This document shows positions 34,745 through 49,700 of a stretch of 64,000 bases of DNA, piece by piece (the stretch's first letter is position 1; each line of letters begins with the position of its first letter). Source of the stretch: Tubulanus polymorphus (Eukaryota > Nemertea > Palaeonemertea > Tubulaniformes > Tubulanidae); contig NC_134033.1 of assembly GCF_964204645.1 (NCBI RefSeq), positions 9,832,231-9,896,230 on the forward strand, written 5' to 3'. The position numbers and the translations under genes are program-made. The notes beneath the pieces are model-generated. The model made no database searches, had not been told where the DNA came from, and saw nothing but the letters and a program-made list of their open reading frames with translations.

Positions 34745-37700
34745 TTTGTGATTTAAAAATTTAATTATTTGTCTATGAAACTAATTTCACAAAAATCATA
34801 GAATTTTCTTGTACAAAATCATTTTGTCCATAGACCTTGTGCAACTTTATGAAATTGCTTAATATATATGAGGGCATTACAATTTGGATTGTTATTGAAT
34901 ATCGGAATTAATTTCATTTTATTGCAATTCTTTTATATAGATATACTCTACTAATGTATCTCTAACAATACAATTTGTATGGGTATGAGTAACCCTTAAT
35001 CAAAACTTATTTTTTGTCTAAGGACCTGTGCTACTTTTGGACAGGAATACAGTTTTCCTAAATAATGTATAAACTCGAATGATTCCAACAATTCACTTCA
35101 TATTGAGTGGCCAGATTTCGATATTAGGTGTTGCATCTATTCATAGAAAAAGATATGTCTTATTTCGATGTCTTAAAAGATGTATAAGAAAAATTTCTAC
35201 ATAACCGTATGAATCTTATGCGTTTTCTGGCTTCTATTTGATCTGTTCGAAACTTACCTACAGGTACGTAAAAAATTTTAATTCAATTTGATATAATTTG
35301 AAGTAGAAGTATTCCCAGATAGGTGGTCAAACATTTGTTCTGAGTATAGTCAGTTGCAATGCTTATATCAAGTTCGTGGAAATAGTTACTCATCATATAA
35401 AAAATAAAGATTTACCCCATGATTTCAATCAAAATCAACCAATAGGATTCTAGAACTTTTGACATTGTTTACTCTTTCTAAGGAAAATCATTCATCAGGG
35501 TAATAAGTTGTTTTGAATTTAGTTATTTGTCTTTAAAACTAACTTCACTTAAATCGTAGAATTTTCTTGTATGAAATCAATTTGTCCATAGATCTTGTTC
35601 AACTTTATGAAATTGCTTAATTTCTGAGGATTGTTATGAAAATATGAGAATTAATTTCATTTTATTGCAATTCTTTTGTGTCAATATCCCGTACTAAGGT
35701 ATCTCTAACAATACAATTTGTATGGGTATGAGTAACCCTTAATCAAAACTTATTTTTTATCCAAGGACCTGTGCAACGTTCGGGCGGGAATACAGTTTTC
35801 CTGAATAATGTACAAACTCGAACGGTTCAAACAATTCTCTTCATATTGAGTGGCCAGGTTTTGATATTAGGTGTTGCATCTATTCATAGAAAAGGATATG
35901 TCTTATTTCGATATCTCAAAAGATGTATAAGAAAAATTTCTACATAACCGTATGAATCTTATGCGTTTTCTGGCTTCTATTTGATCTGTTCAAAACTTAC
36001 CTACAGGTACGTAAAAAATTTTAATTCAATTTGATATAATTTGAAGTAGAAGTATTCCCAGATAGGTGGTCAAACATTTGTTCTGAGTATAGTCAGTTGC
36101 AATGCTTATATCAAGTTCGTGGAAATAGTTACTCATCATATAAAAAATAAAGATTTACCCCATGATTTCAATCAAAATCAACCAATAGGATTCTAGAACT
36201 TTTGACATTGTTTTACTCTTTCTAATGAAAATCATTCATCAGGGTAATAAGTTGTTTTGAATTTAGTTATTTGTCTTTAAAACTAACTTAACTAAAATCA
36301 TAGAATTTTCTTGTACGAAATCATTTTGTCCATAGACGTTGTGTAACTTTATGGAATTGCTTGATTTCTGAGGGCTTTACAATTAGGATTGTTATTGAAT
36401 TTCGGAATTTATTTCATTTTATTGTAATTGTTTTGTATAGATATGCTCTACTAAGGTATCTCTAACAATACAATTTGTATGGGTATGAGTTACCCCTAAT
36501 CAAAACTTATATTTTATCCAAGGACCTGTGCAACTTTCGGGCGGGAATACAGTTTTCCTGAATAATCTACTAACTCGAACGGTTCAAACAATTCTCTTCA
36601 TATTGAGTGGCCAGATTTTGATATTAGGTGTTGCATCTATTCATAGAAAAAGATATGTCTTATTTCGATATCTCAAAAGATGTATAAGAAAAATTTCTAC
36701 ATAACCGTATGAATCTTATGCGTTTTCTGGCTTCTATTTGATCTGTTCGAAACTTACCTACAGGTACGTAAAAAATTTTTATTCAATTTGATATAATTTG
36801 AAGTAGAAGTATTCCCAGATAGGTGGTCAAACATTTGTTCTGAGTATAGTCAGTTGCAATGCTTATATCAAGTTCGTGGAAACAGTCACTCGTCATATAA
36901 AAGATAAAATTTACCCCATGATTTCAATCAAAATCAACCAATAGGATTCTAGAACTTTTGACATTGTTTTACTCTTTCTAACGAAAATCACTCATCAGGG
37001 TAATAAGTTGTTTTGAATTAAGTTATTTGTCTTTAAAACTAACTTCACTTAAATCATAGAATTTTCTTGTATGAAATCATTTTGTCCATAGACCTTGTGC
37101 AACTTTATGAAATTGCTTAATTCCTGAGGGCTTTACAATTAGGATTGTTATTGAATTTCGGAATTTATTTCATTTTAATGCAATTCTTTTGTATAGATAT
37201 GCTCTACTAAGGTATCTCTAACAATACAATTTGTATGGGTATGAGTTACCCTTAATCAAAACTTATTTTTTATCCAAGGACCTGTGCAACTTTCGGGCGG
37301 GAATACAGTTTTCCTGAATAATCTACTAACTCGAACGGTTCAAACAATTCTCTTCATATTGAGTGGCCAGATTTTGATATTAGGTGTTGCATCTATTCAT
37401 AGAAAAAGATATGTCTTATTTCGCTTTCTCAAAAGATGTATAAGAAAAATTTCTACATAACCATATGAATCTTATGCGTGTTCTGGCTTCTATTTGATCT
37501 GTTCGAAACTTACCTACAGGTACGTAAAAAATTTTAATTCAATTTGATATAATTTGAAGTAGAAGTATTCCCAGATAGGTGGTCAAACATTTGTTCTGAG
37601 TATAGTCAGTTGCAATGCTTATATCAAGTTCGTGGAAACAGTCACTCGTCATATAAAAGATAAAATTTACCCCATGATTTCAATCTAAATCAACCAATAG

Positions 37701-40700
37701 GATTCTAGAACTTTTGACATTGTTTTACTCTTTCTAACGAAAATGATTCATCAGGGTAATAAGTGGTTTTGAATTTAGTTATTTGTCTTTAAAACCAACT
37801 TAACTTAAATCATAGAATTTTCTCGTATGAAATCAATTTGTCCATAGACCTTGTGCAACTTTATGAAATTGCTTAATTTCTGAGGATTGCTACGAAAATA
37901 TCGGAATTAATTTCATTTTATTGCAATTCTTTTGTATCAATATCCCCTACTAAGGTATCTCTAACAATACAATTTGTATGGGTATGAGTTACCCTTAATC
38001 AAAACTTATATTTTATCCAAGGACCTGTGCAACTTTCGGGCGGGAATACAGTTTTCCTGAATAATCTACTAACTCGAACGGTTCAAACAATTCTCTTCAT
38101 ATTGAGTGGCCAGATTTTGATATTAGGTGTTGCATCTATTCATAGAAAAAGATATGTCTTATTTCGATATCTCAAAAGATGTATAAGAAAAATTTCTACA
38201 TAACCGTATGAATCTTATGCGTTTTCTGGCTTCTATTTGATCTGTTCGAAACTTACCTACAGGTACCTAAAAAGTTTTAATTCAATTTGATATAATTTGA
38301 AGTAGAAGTATTCCCAGATAGGTGGTCAAACATTTGTTCTGAGTATAGTCAGTTGCAATGCTTATATCAAGTTCGTGGAAATAGTTACTCATCATATGAA
38401 AAATAAAGATTTACCCCATGATTTCAATCAAAATCAACCAATAGGATTCTAGAACTTTTGACATTGTTTTACTCTTTTTAACGAAAATCATTCATCAGGG
38501 TAATAAGTTGTTTTGAATTTAGTTATTTATCTTTAAAACTAACTTAACTAAAATCATAGAATTTTCTTGTACGAAATCATTTTGTCCATAGACGTGCAAC
38601 TTAATGAAATTGCTTAATTTCCGAGGGCTTTACAATTAGGATTGTTATTGAATTTCGGAATTTATTTCATTTTATTGCAATTGTTTTGTATAGATATGCT
38701 CTACTAAGGTATCTCTAACAATACAATTTGTATGGGTATGAGTTACCCTTAATCAAAACTTATTTTTTATCCAAGGACCTGTACAACTTTCGGCCGGGTA
38801 TACAATTTTCCTGAATAATGTACAAACTCGAACGGTTCAAACAATTCTCTTCATATTGAGTGGCCAGGTTTTGATATTAGGTGTTGCACCTATTCATAGA
38901 AAAAGATATGTCTTATTTCGATATCTCAAAAGATGTATAAGAAAAATTTCTACATAACCGTATGAATCTTATGCGTTTTCTGGCTTCTATTTGATCTGTT
39001 CGAAACTTACCTACAGGTACGTAAAAAATTTTAATTCAATTTGATATAATTTGAAGTAGAAGTATTGCCAGATAGGTGGTCAAACATTTGTTCTGAGTAT
39101 AGTCTGTTGCAATGCTTATATCAAGTTCGTGGAAACAGTCACTCGTCATATAAAAGATAAAATTTACCCCATGATTTCAATCAAAATCAACCAATAGGAT
39201 TCTAGAACTTTTGACATTGTTTTACTCTTTCTAACGAAAATCATTCATCAGGATAATAAGTTGTTTTGAATTTAGTTATTTGTCTTTAAAACTAACTTCA
39301 CTAAAATCATAGAATTTTCTTGTAGAAATCAATTTGTCCATAGACCTTGTGCAACTTTATGAAATTGCTTAATTTCTGAGGATTGTTATGAAAATATCGG
39401 AATTAATTTCATTTTATTGCAATTCTTTTGTATCAATATCCCCTACTAAGGTATCTCTAACAATACAATTTGTATGGGTATGAGTTAACCTTAATCAAAA
39501 CTTAGTTTTTATTCAAGGACCTGTGCAACTTTGGGAAGGGAATACAGTTTTCCTGAATAATATTCAAACTCGAACATTTCAAATTATTCTCTTCATATTG
39601 AGTGGCCAGATTTTGATATTAGGTGTTGCATCTATTCATAGAAAAAGATATGTCTTATTTCGATGTCTTAAAAGATGTATAAGAAAAATTTCTACATAAC
39701 CGTATGAATCTTATGCGTTTACTGGCTTCTATTTGATCTGTTCGAAACTTACCTTCAGGTACCTAAAAAATTTTAATTCAATTTGATATAATTTGAAGTA
39801 GAAGTATTCCCAGATAGGTGGTCAAACATTTGTTCTGAGTATAGTCAGTTGCAATGCTTATATCAAGTTCGTGGAAATAGTTACTCATCATATATAAAAT
39901 AAAGATTTACCCCATGATTTCAATCAAAATCAACCAATAAGATTCTAGAACTTTTGACATTGTTTTACTCTTTCTAATGAAAATGATTCATCAGGGTAAT
40001 AAGTTGTTTTGAATTTAGTTATTTGTCTTTAAAACTAACTTCACTTAAATCATAGAATTTTCTTGTATGAAATCATTTTGTCCATAGACCTTGTGCAACT
40101 TTATGAAATTGATTAATTTCTGAGGGCTTTACAATTAGGATTGTTATTGAATTTCGGAATTTATTTCATTTTATTGCAATTGTTTTGTATCAATATCCCC
40201 TACTAAGGTATCTCTAACAATACAATTTGTATGGGTATGAGTTACCCTTAATCAAAACTTATTTTTTATCCAAGGACCTGTGCAACTTTCGGGCGGGAAT
40301 ACAGTTTTCCTGAATAATCTACTTACTCGAACGGTTCAAACAATTCTCTTCATATTGAGTGGCCAGATTTTGATATTAGGTGTTGCATCTATTCATAGAA
40401 AAAGATATGTCTTATTTCGATATCTCAAAAGATGTATAAGAAAAATTTCTACATAACCATATGAATCTTATGCGTTTTCTGGCTTCTATTTGATCTGTTC
40501 GAAACTTACCTACAGGTACGTAATAAATTTTAATTCAATTTGATATGATTTGAAGTAGAAGTATTTCAAAATAGGTGGTCAAACATTTGTTCTGAGTGTA
40601 GTAAGTTACAATGTTTATATCAAGTTCGTGGAAACAGTCACTCGTCATATAAAAGCTAACAGTTACCCCATGATTTCAATCAAAATCAACCAATAGGATT

Positions 40701-43700
40701 CTAGAACTTTTGACATTGTTTTACTCTTTCTAACGAAAATGATTCATCAGGGTAATAAGTTGTTTTGAATTTAGTTATTTGTCTTTAAAACTAACTTAAC
40801 TAAAATCATAGAATTTTCTCGTATAAAATCCATTTGTCCATAGACCTTGTGCAACTTTATGAAATTGCTAAATTTCTGAGGATTGTTATGAAAATATCGG
40901 AATTAATTTCATTTTATTGCAATTCTTTTGTATCAATATCCCCTACTAAGGTATCTCTAACAATACAATTTGTATGGGTATGAGTTACCCTTAATCAAAA
41001 CTTAGTTTTTATCCAAAGACCTGTGCAACTTTGGGAAGGGAATGCAGTTGAATAATATTCAAACTCGAACAGTTCAAACAATTCTCTTCATATTGGGTGG
41101 CCAGATTTTGATATTAGGTGTTGCATCTATTCATAGAAAAAGATATGTCTTATTTCGATGTCTTAAAAAATGTATAAGAAAAATTTCTACATAACCGTAT
41201 GAATCTTATGCGTTTTCTGGCTTCTATTTGATCTGTTCGAAACTTACCTACAGGTACAAAAAAAAATTTTAATTCAATTTGATATAAATTGAAGTAGAAT
41301 TATTCCCAGATAGGTGGTCAAACATTTGTTCTGAGTATAGTCAGTTGCAATGCTTATATCAAGTTTGTGGAAATAGTTACTCATCATATAAAAAATAAAG
41401 ATTTACCCCATGATTTCAATCAAAATCAACCAATAGGATTCTAGAACTTTTGACATTGTTTTACTCTTTCTAACGAAAATGATTCATCAGGGTAATAAGT
41501 TGTTTTGAATTTAGATATTTGTCTTTAAAACTAATTTCACTTAAATCATAGAATTTTCTTGTATGAAATCATTTTGTCCATAGTCCTTGTGCGACTTTAT
41601 GAAATTGCTTAATTTCTGAGGGCTTTACAATTAGGATTGTTATTGAATTTCGGAATTTATTTCATTTTATTGCAATTCTTTTGTATAGATATGCTCTACT
41701 AAGGTATCTCTAACAATACAATTTGTATGGGTATGAGTTACCCTTAATCAAAACTTATTTTTTATCCAAGGACCTGTGCAACTTTCGGGCGGGAATACAG
41801 TTTTCCTGGATAATCTACTAACTCGAACGGTTCAAACAATTCTCTTCATATTGAGTGGCCAGATTTTGATATTAGGTGTTGCATCTATTCATAGAAAAAG
41901 ATATGTCTTATTTCGATATCTCAAAAGATGTATAAGAAAAATTTCTACATAACCGTATGAATCTTATGCGTTTTCTGGCTTCTATTTGATCTGTTCGAAA
42001 CTTACCTACAGGTACGTAATAAATTTTAATTCAATTTGATATGATTTGAAGTAGAAGTATTTCAAAATAGGTGGTCAAACATTTGTTCTGAGTGTAGTAA
42101 GTTACAATGTTTATATCAAGTTCGTGGAAACAGTCACTCGTCATATAAAAGCTAACAGTTACCCCATGATTTCAATCAAAATCAACCAATAGGATTCTAG
42201 AACTTTTGACATTGTTTTACTCTTTCTAACGAAAATCATTCATCAGGGTAATAAGTTGTTTTGAATTGAGATATTTGTCTTTAAAACTAACTTCACTTAA
42301 ATCATAGAATTTTCTTGTATGAAATCATTTTGTCCATAGTCCTTGTGCAACTTTATGAAATTGCTTAATTTCTGAGGGCTTTACAATTAGGATTGTTATT
42401 GAGTTTCGGAATTTATTTCATTTTATTGCAATTCTTTTGTATAGATATGCTCTACTAAGGTTTCTCTAACAATACAATTTGTATGGGTATGAGTTAACCT
42501 TAATCAAAACTTATTTTTTATCCAAGGACCTGTGCAACTTTCGGGCGGGAATACAGTTTTCCTGAATAATGTACAAACTCGAACGGTTCAAACAATTCTC
42601 TTCATATTGAGTGGCCAGGTTTTGATATAAGGGTTTGCACCTATTCATAGAAAAAGATATGTCTTATTTCGTTGTCTTAAACGATGTATAAGAATAATTT
42701 CTACATAACCGTATGAATCTGATGCGTGTTCTGGCTTCTATTTGATCTGTTCAAACTTACCTACAGGTACGTAATAAATTTTAATTCAATTTGATATAAT
42801 TTGAAGTAGAAGTATTCCCAGATAGGTGGTCAAACATTTGTTCTGAGTATAGTCTGTTGCAATGCTTATATCAAGTTCGTGGAAACAGTCACTCGTCATA
42901 TAAAAGATAATATTTACCCCATGATTTCAATCAAAATCAACCAATAGGATTCTAGAACTTTTGACATTGTTTTACTCTTTCTAACGAAAATGATTCATCA
43001 GGGTAATAAGTTGTTTTGAATTTAGTTATTTGTCTTTAAAACCAACTTAACTAAAATCATAGAATTTTCTCGTATGAAATCAATTTGTCCATAGACCTTG
43101 TGCAACTTTATGAAATTGCTTAATTTCTGAGGATTGTTATGAAAATATCGGCATTAATTTCATTTTATTGCAATTCTTTTGTATCAATATCCCCTACTAA
43201 GGTATCTCTAACAAAACAATTTGTATGGGGATGAGTTACCCTTAATCAAAACTTAGTTTTTATCCGAGGACCTGCGCAACTTTGGGAAGGGAATACAGTT
43301 TTCCTGAATAATATTCAAACTCGAACAGTTCAAACAATTCTCTTTATATTGAGTGGCCAGATTTTGATATTAGGTGTTGCACCTATTCATAGAAAAAGAT
43401 ATGTCTCATTTCGATGTCTTAAAAGATTTATAAGAATAATTTCTACATAACCGTATGATTCTTATGCCTTTTCTGGCTTCTATTTGATCTGTTCGAAACT
43501 TACCTTCAGGTACGTAATACATTTTAATTCAATTTGATATCAGTTGAAGTAGAAGTATTTCCAAATAGGTGGTCAAAAATTTGTTCTGAGTGTAGTCAGT
43601 TGCAATGTTTATATCAAGTTCGTGGAAACAAGTCACTCATCATATAAAAGATAAAATTTACCCCATGATTCCATTCAAAATCAACCAATAGGATTCTAGA

Positions 43701-46700
43701 ACTTTTGACATTGTTTTACTCTTTCTAACGAAAATGATTCATCAGGGTAATAAGTTGTTTTGAATTTAGTTATTTGTCTTTAAAACTAACTTCACTAAAA
43801 TCATAGAATTTTCTTGTATGAAATCAATTTGTCCATAGACCATGTGCAACTTTATGAAATTGCTAAATTTCTGAGGATTGTTATGAAAATATCGGAATTA
43901 ATTTCATTTTATTGCAATTCTTTTGTATCAATATCCCCTACTAAGGTATCTCTAACAATACAATTTGTATGGGTATGAGTTACCCTTAATCAAAACTTAG
44001 TTTTTATCCAAGGACCTGTGCAACTTTGGGAAGGGAATACAGTTGAATAATATTCAAACTCGAACAGTTCAAACAATTCTCTTCATATTGGGTGGCCAGA
44101 TTTTGATATTAGGTGTTGCATCTATTCATAGAAAAAGATATGTCTTATTTCGATGTCTTAAAAGATGTATAAGAAAAATTTCTACATAACCGTATGAATC
44201 TTATGCGTTTTCTGGCTTCTATTTGATCTGTTCGAAACTTACCTACAGGTACGTAAAAAATTTTAATTCGATTTGATATAATTTGAAGTAGAAGTATTCC
44301 CAGATAGGTGGTCAAACATTTTTTCTGAGTATAGTCAGTTGCAATGCTTATATCAAGTTCGTGGAAATAGTTACTCATCGTATGAAAAATAAAGATTTAC
44401 CCCATGATTTCAATCAAAATCAACCAATAGGATTCTAGAACTTTTGACATTGTTTTACTCTTTCTAACGAAAATCATTCATCAGGGTAATAAGTTGTTTT
44501 GAATTGAGATATTTGTCTTTAAAACTAACTTCACTTAAATCATAGAATTTTCTTGTATGAAATCATTTTGTCCATAGTCCTTGTGCAACTTTATGAAATT
44601 GCTTAATTTCTGAGGGCTTTACAATTAGGATTGTTATTGAATTTCGGAATTTATTTCATTTTATTGCAATTCTTTTGTATAGATATGCTCTACTAAGGTT
44701 TCTCTAACAATACAATTTGTATGGGTGTGAGTTAACCTTAATCAAAACTTATTTTTTATCAAAGGACCTGTGCAACTTTCGGGCGGGAATACAGTTTTCC
44801 TGAATAATGTACAAACTCGAACGGTTCAAACAATTCTCTTCATATTGAGTGGCCAGGTTTTGATATAAGGGTTTGCACCTATTCATAGAAAAAGATATGT
44901 CTTATTTCGTTGTCTTAAACGATGTATAAGAATAATTTCTACATAACCGTATGAATCTGATGCGTGTTCTGGCTTCTATTTGATCTGTTCAAACTTACCT
45001 ACAGGTACGTAATAAATTTTAATTCAATTTGATATAATTTGAAGTAGAAGTATTCCCAGATAGGTGGTCAAACATTTGTTCTGAGTATAGTCTGTTGCAA
45101 TGCTTATATCAAGTTCGTGGAAACAGTCACTCGTCATATAAAAGATAATATTTACCCCATGATTTCAATCAAAATCAACCAATAGGATTCTAGAACTTTT
45201 GACATTGTTTTACTCTTTCTAACGAAAATGATTCATCAGGGTAATAGGTTGTTTTGAATTTAGTTATTTGTCTTTAAAACCAACTTAACTAAAATCATAG
45301 AATTTTCTCGTATGAAATCAATTTGTCCATAGACCTTGTGCAACTTTATGAAATTGCTAAATTTCTGAGGATTGTTATGAAAATATCGGAATTAATTTCA
45401 TTTTATTGCAATTCTTTTGTATCAATATCCCCTACTAAGGTATCTCTAACAATACAATTTGTATGGGTATGAGTTACCCTTAATCAAAACTTAGTTTTTA
45501 TCCAAGGACCTGTGCAACTTTGGGAAGGGAATACAGTTGAATAATATTCAAACTCGAACAGTTCAAACAATTCTCTTCATATTGGGTGGCCAGATTTTGA
45601 TATTAGGTGTTGCATCTATTCATAGAAAAAGATATGTCTTATTTCGATGTCTTAAAAGATGTATAAGAAAAATTTCTACATAACCGTATGAATCTTATGC
45701 GTTTTCTTGCTTCTATTTGATCTGTTCGAAACTTACCTACAGGTACGTAAAAAATTTTAATTCAATTTGATATAATTTGAAGTAGAAGTATTCCCAGATA
45801 GGTGGTCAAACATTTTTTCTGAGTATAGTCAGTTGCAATGCTTATATCAAGTTCGTGGAAATAGTTACTCATCGTATAAAAAATAAAGATTTACCCCATG
45901 ATTTCAATCAAAATCAACCAATAGGATTCTAGAACTTTTGACATTGTTTTACTCTTTCTAACGAAAATCATTCATCAGGGTAATAAGTTGTTTTGAATTG
46001 AGATATTTGTCTTTAAAACTAACTTCACTTAAATCATAGAATTTTCTTGTATGAAATCATTTTGTCCATAGTCCTTGTGCAACTTTATGAAATTGCTTAA
46101 TTTCTGAGGGCTTTACAATTAGGATTGTTATTGAATTTCGGAATTTATTTCATTTTATTGCAATTCTTTTGTATAGATATGCTCTACTAAGGTTTCTCTA
46201 ACAATACAATTTGTATGGGTATGAGTTAACCTTAATCAAAACTTATTTTTTATCAAAGGACCTGTGCAACTTTCGGGCGGGAATACAGTTTTCCTGAATA
46301 ATGTACAAACTCGAACGGTTCAAACAATTCTCTTCATATTGAGTGGCCAGGTTTTGATATAAGGTTTTGCACCTATTCATAGAAAAAGATATGTCTTATT
46401 TCGTTGTCTTAAACGATGTATAAGAATAATTTCTACATAACCGTATGAATCTTATGCGTTTTCTGGCTTCTATTTGATCTGTTCGAAACTTACCTACAGG
46501 TACGTAAAAAATTTTAATTCAATTTGATATAAATTGAAGTAGAATTATTCCCAGATAGGTGGTCAAACATTTGTTCTGAGTATAGTCAGTTGCAATGCTT
46601 ATATCAAGTTTGTGGAAATAGTTACTCATCATATAAAAAATAAAGATTTACCCCATGATTTCAATCAAAGTCAACCAATAGGATTCTAGAACTTTTGACA

Positions 46701-49700
46701 TTGTTTTACTCTTTCTAACGAAAATCATTCATCAGGGTAATAAGTTGTTTTGAATTTAGATATTTGTCTTTAAAACTAACTTCACTTAAATCATAGAATT
46801 TTCTTGTATGAAATCATTTTGTCCATAGTCCTTGTGCAACTTTATGAAATTGCTTAATTTCTGAGGGCTTTACAATTAGGATTGTTATTGAATTTCAGAA
46901 TTTATTTCATTTTATTGCAATTCTTTTGTATAGATATGCTCTACTAAGGTTTCTCTAACAATACAATTTGTATGGGTATGAGTTAACCTTAATCAAAACT
47001 TATTTTTTATCCAAGGACCTGTGCAACTTTTGGGCGGGAATACAGTTTTCCTGAATAATGTACAAACTCGAACGGTTCAAACAATTCTCTTCATATTGAG
47101 TGGCCAGGTTTTGATATAAGGGTTTGCACCTATTCATAGAAAAAGATATGTCTTATTTCGTTGTCTTAAACGATGTATAAGAATAATTTCTACATAACCG
47201 TATGAATCTGATGCGTGTTCTGGCTTCTATTTGATCTGTTCGAAACTTACCTACAGGTACGTAATAAATTTTAATTCAATTTGATATAATTTGAAGTAGA
47301 AGTATTCCCAGATAGGTGGTCAAACATTTGTTCTGAGTATAGTCTGTTGCAATGCTTATATCAAGTTCGTGGAAACAGTCACTCGTCATATAAAAGATAA
47401 TATTTACCCCATGATTTCAATCAAAATCAACCAATAGGATTCTAGAACTTTTGACATTGTTTTACTCTTTCTAACGAAAATGATTCATCAGGGTAATAAG
47501 TTGTTTTGAATTTAGTTATTTGTCTTTAAAACCAACTTAACTAAAATCATAGAATTTTCTCGTATGAAATCAATTTGTCCATAGACCTTGTACAACTTTA
47601 TGAAATTGCTTAATTTCTGAGGATTGTTATGAAAATATCGGCATTAATTTCATTTTATTGCAATTCTTTTGTATCAATATCCCCTACTAAGGAAACTCTA
47701 ACAATACAATTTGTATGGGTATGAGTTACCCTTAACCAAAACTTAGTTTTTATCCGAGGACCTGTGCAACTTCGGGAAGGGAATACAGTTTTCCTGAATA
47801 ATATTCAAACTCGAACAGTTCAAACAATTCTCTTCATATTGAGTGGCCAGATTTTGATATTAGGTGTTGCACGTATTCATAGAAAAAGATATGTCTCATT
47901 TCGATGTCTTAAAAGATTTATAAGAATAATTTCTACATAACCGTATGATTCTTATGCGTTTTCTGGCTTCTATTTGATCTGTTCGAAACTTACCTTCAGG
48001 TACGTAATACATTTTAATTCAATTTGATAACAGTTGAAGTAGAAGTATCTCCAAATAGGTGGTCAAACATTTGTTCTGAGTGTAGTCAGTTGCAATGTTT
48101 ATATCAAGTTCGTGGAAACAAGTCACTCATCATATAAAAGATAAAAGTTACCCCATGATTCCATTCAAAATCAACCAATAGGATTCTAGGACTTTTGACA
48201 TTGTTTTAGTGTTTCTAAAGAAAATGATTCATCAGGGTAATAAGTTTTTTTGAATTCAATTATTTGTCTTTAAAACTAACTTCACAAAAATCATAGAATT
48301 TTCCATCAATTCAATCAATTTGTCCATAGACCTTGTGCAACTTTATGAAATTGCTTAATTTCTGAGGATTGTTATGAAAATATCGAAATTTATTTCATTT
48401 TATTGCAATTCTTTTGTATCAATATCCCCTACTAAGGTATCTCTAACAATACAATTTGTATGGGTATGAGTTACCCTTAATCAAAACTTAGTTTTTATCC
48501 GAGGACCTGTGCAACTTTGGGAAGGGAATACAGTTTTCCTGAATAATATTCAAACTCGAACAGTTCAAACAATTCTCTTCATATTGAGTGGCCAGATTTT
48601 GATATTAGGTGTTGCACCTATTCATAGAAAAAGATATGTCTTATTTCGATGTCTTAAAAGATTTATAAGAATAATTTCTACATTACCGTATGATTCTTAT
48701 GCGTTTTCTGGCTTCTATTTGATCTGTTCGAAACTTACCTTCAGGTACGTAATACATTTTAATTCAATTTGATATCAGTTGAAGTAGAAGTATTTCCAAA
48801 TAGGTGGTCAAACATTTTGTTCTGAGTGTAGTCAGTTGCAATGTTTATATCAAGTTCGTGGAAACAAGTCACTCATCATATAAAAGATAAAAGTTACCCC
48901 ATGATTCCATTCAAAATCAACCAATAGGATTCTAGGACTTTTGACATTGTTTTACTGTTTCTAAAGAAAATGATTCATCAGGGTAATAAGTTTTTTTGAA
49001 TTCAATTATTTGTCTTTAAAACTAACTTCACAAAAATCATAGAATTTTCCATCAATTCAATCAATTTGTCCATAGACCTTGTGCAACTTTATGAAATTGC
49101 TTAATTTCTGAGGATTGTTATGAAAATATCGGAATTAATTTCATTTTATTGCAATTCTTTTGTATCAATATCCCCTACTAAGGTATCTCTAACAATACAA
49201 TTTGTATGGGTATGAGTTACCCTTAATCAAAACTTAGTTTTTATCCGAGGACCTGTGCAACTTTGGGAAGGGAATACAGTTTTCCTGAATAATATTCAAA
49301 CTCTAAGGGTTCAAACAATTCTCTTCATATTGAGTGGCCAGATTTTGATATTAGGTGTTGCATCTATTCATAGAAAAAGATATGTCTTATTTCGATGTCT
49401 TAAAAGATGTATAAGAAAAATTTCTACATAACCGTATGAATCTCATGCGTTTTCTGGCTTCTATTTGATCTGTTCGAAACTTACCTACAGGTACGTAAAA
49501 AATTTTAATTCAATTTGATATAATTTGAAGTAGAAGTATTCCCAGATAGGTGGTCAAACATTTGTTCTGAGTATAGTCTGTTGCAATGCTTATATCAAGT
49601 TCGTGGAAACAGTCACTCGTCATAAAGATAAGATTTACCCCATGATTTCAATCAAAATCAACCAATAGGATTCTAGAACTTTTGACATTGTTTTACTCTT

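Noticed and set aside
44145-44378. 77-codon open stretch (minus) in the satellite
   Set aside because: Present in only a few monomers and broken in the rest by single changes; no protein signal.
48509-48772. 87-codon open stretch (plus) in the satellite
   Set aside because: Same reason: a chance opening in a non-coding monomer.
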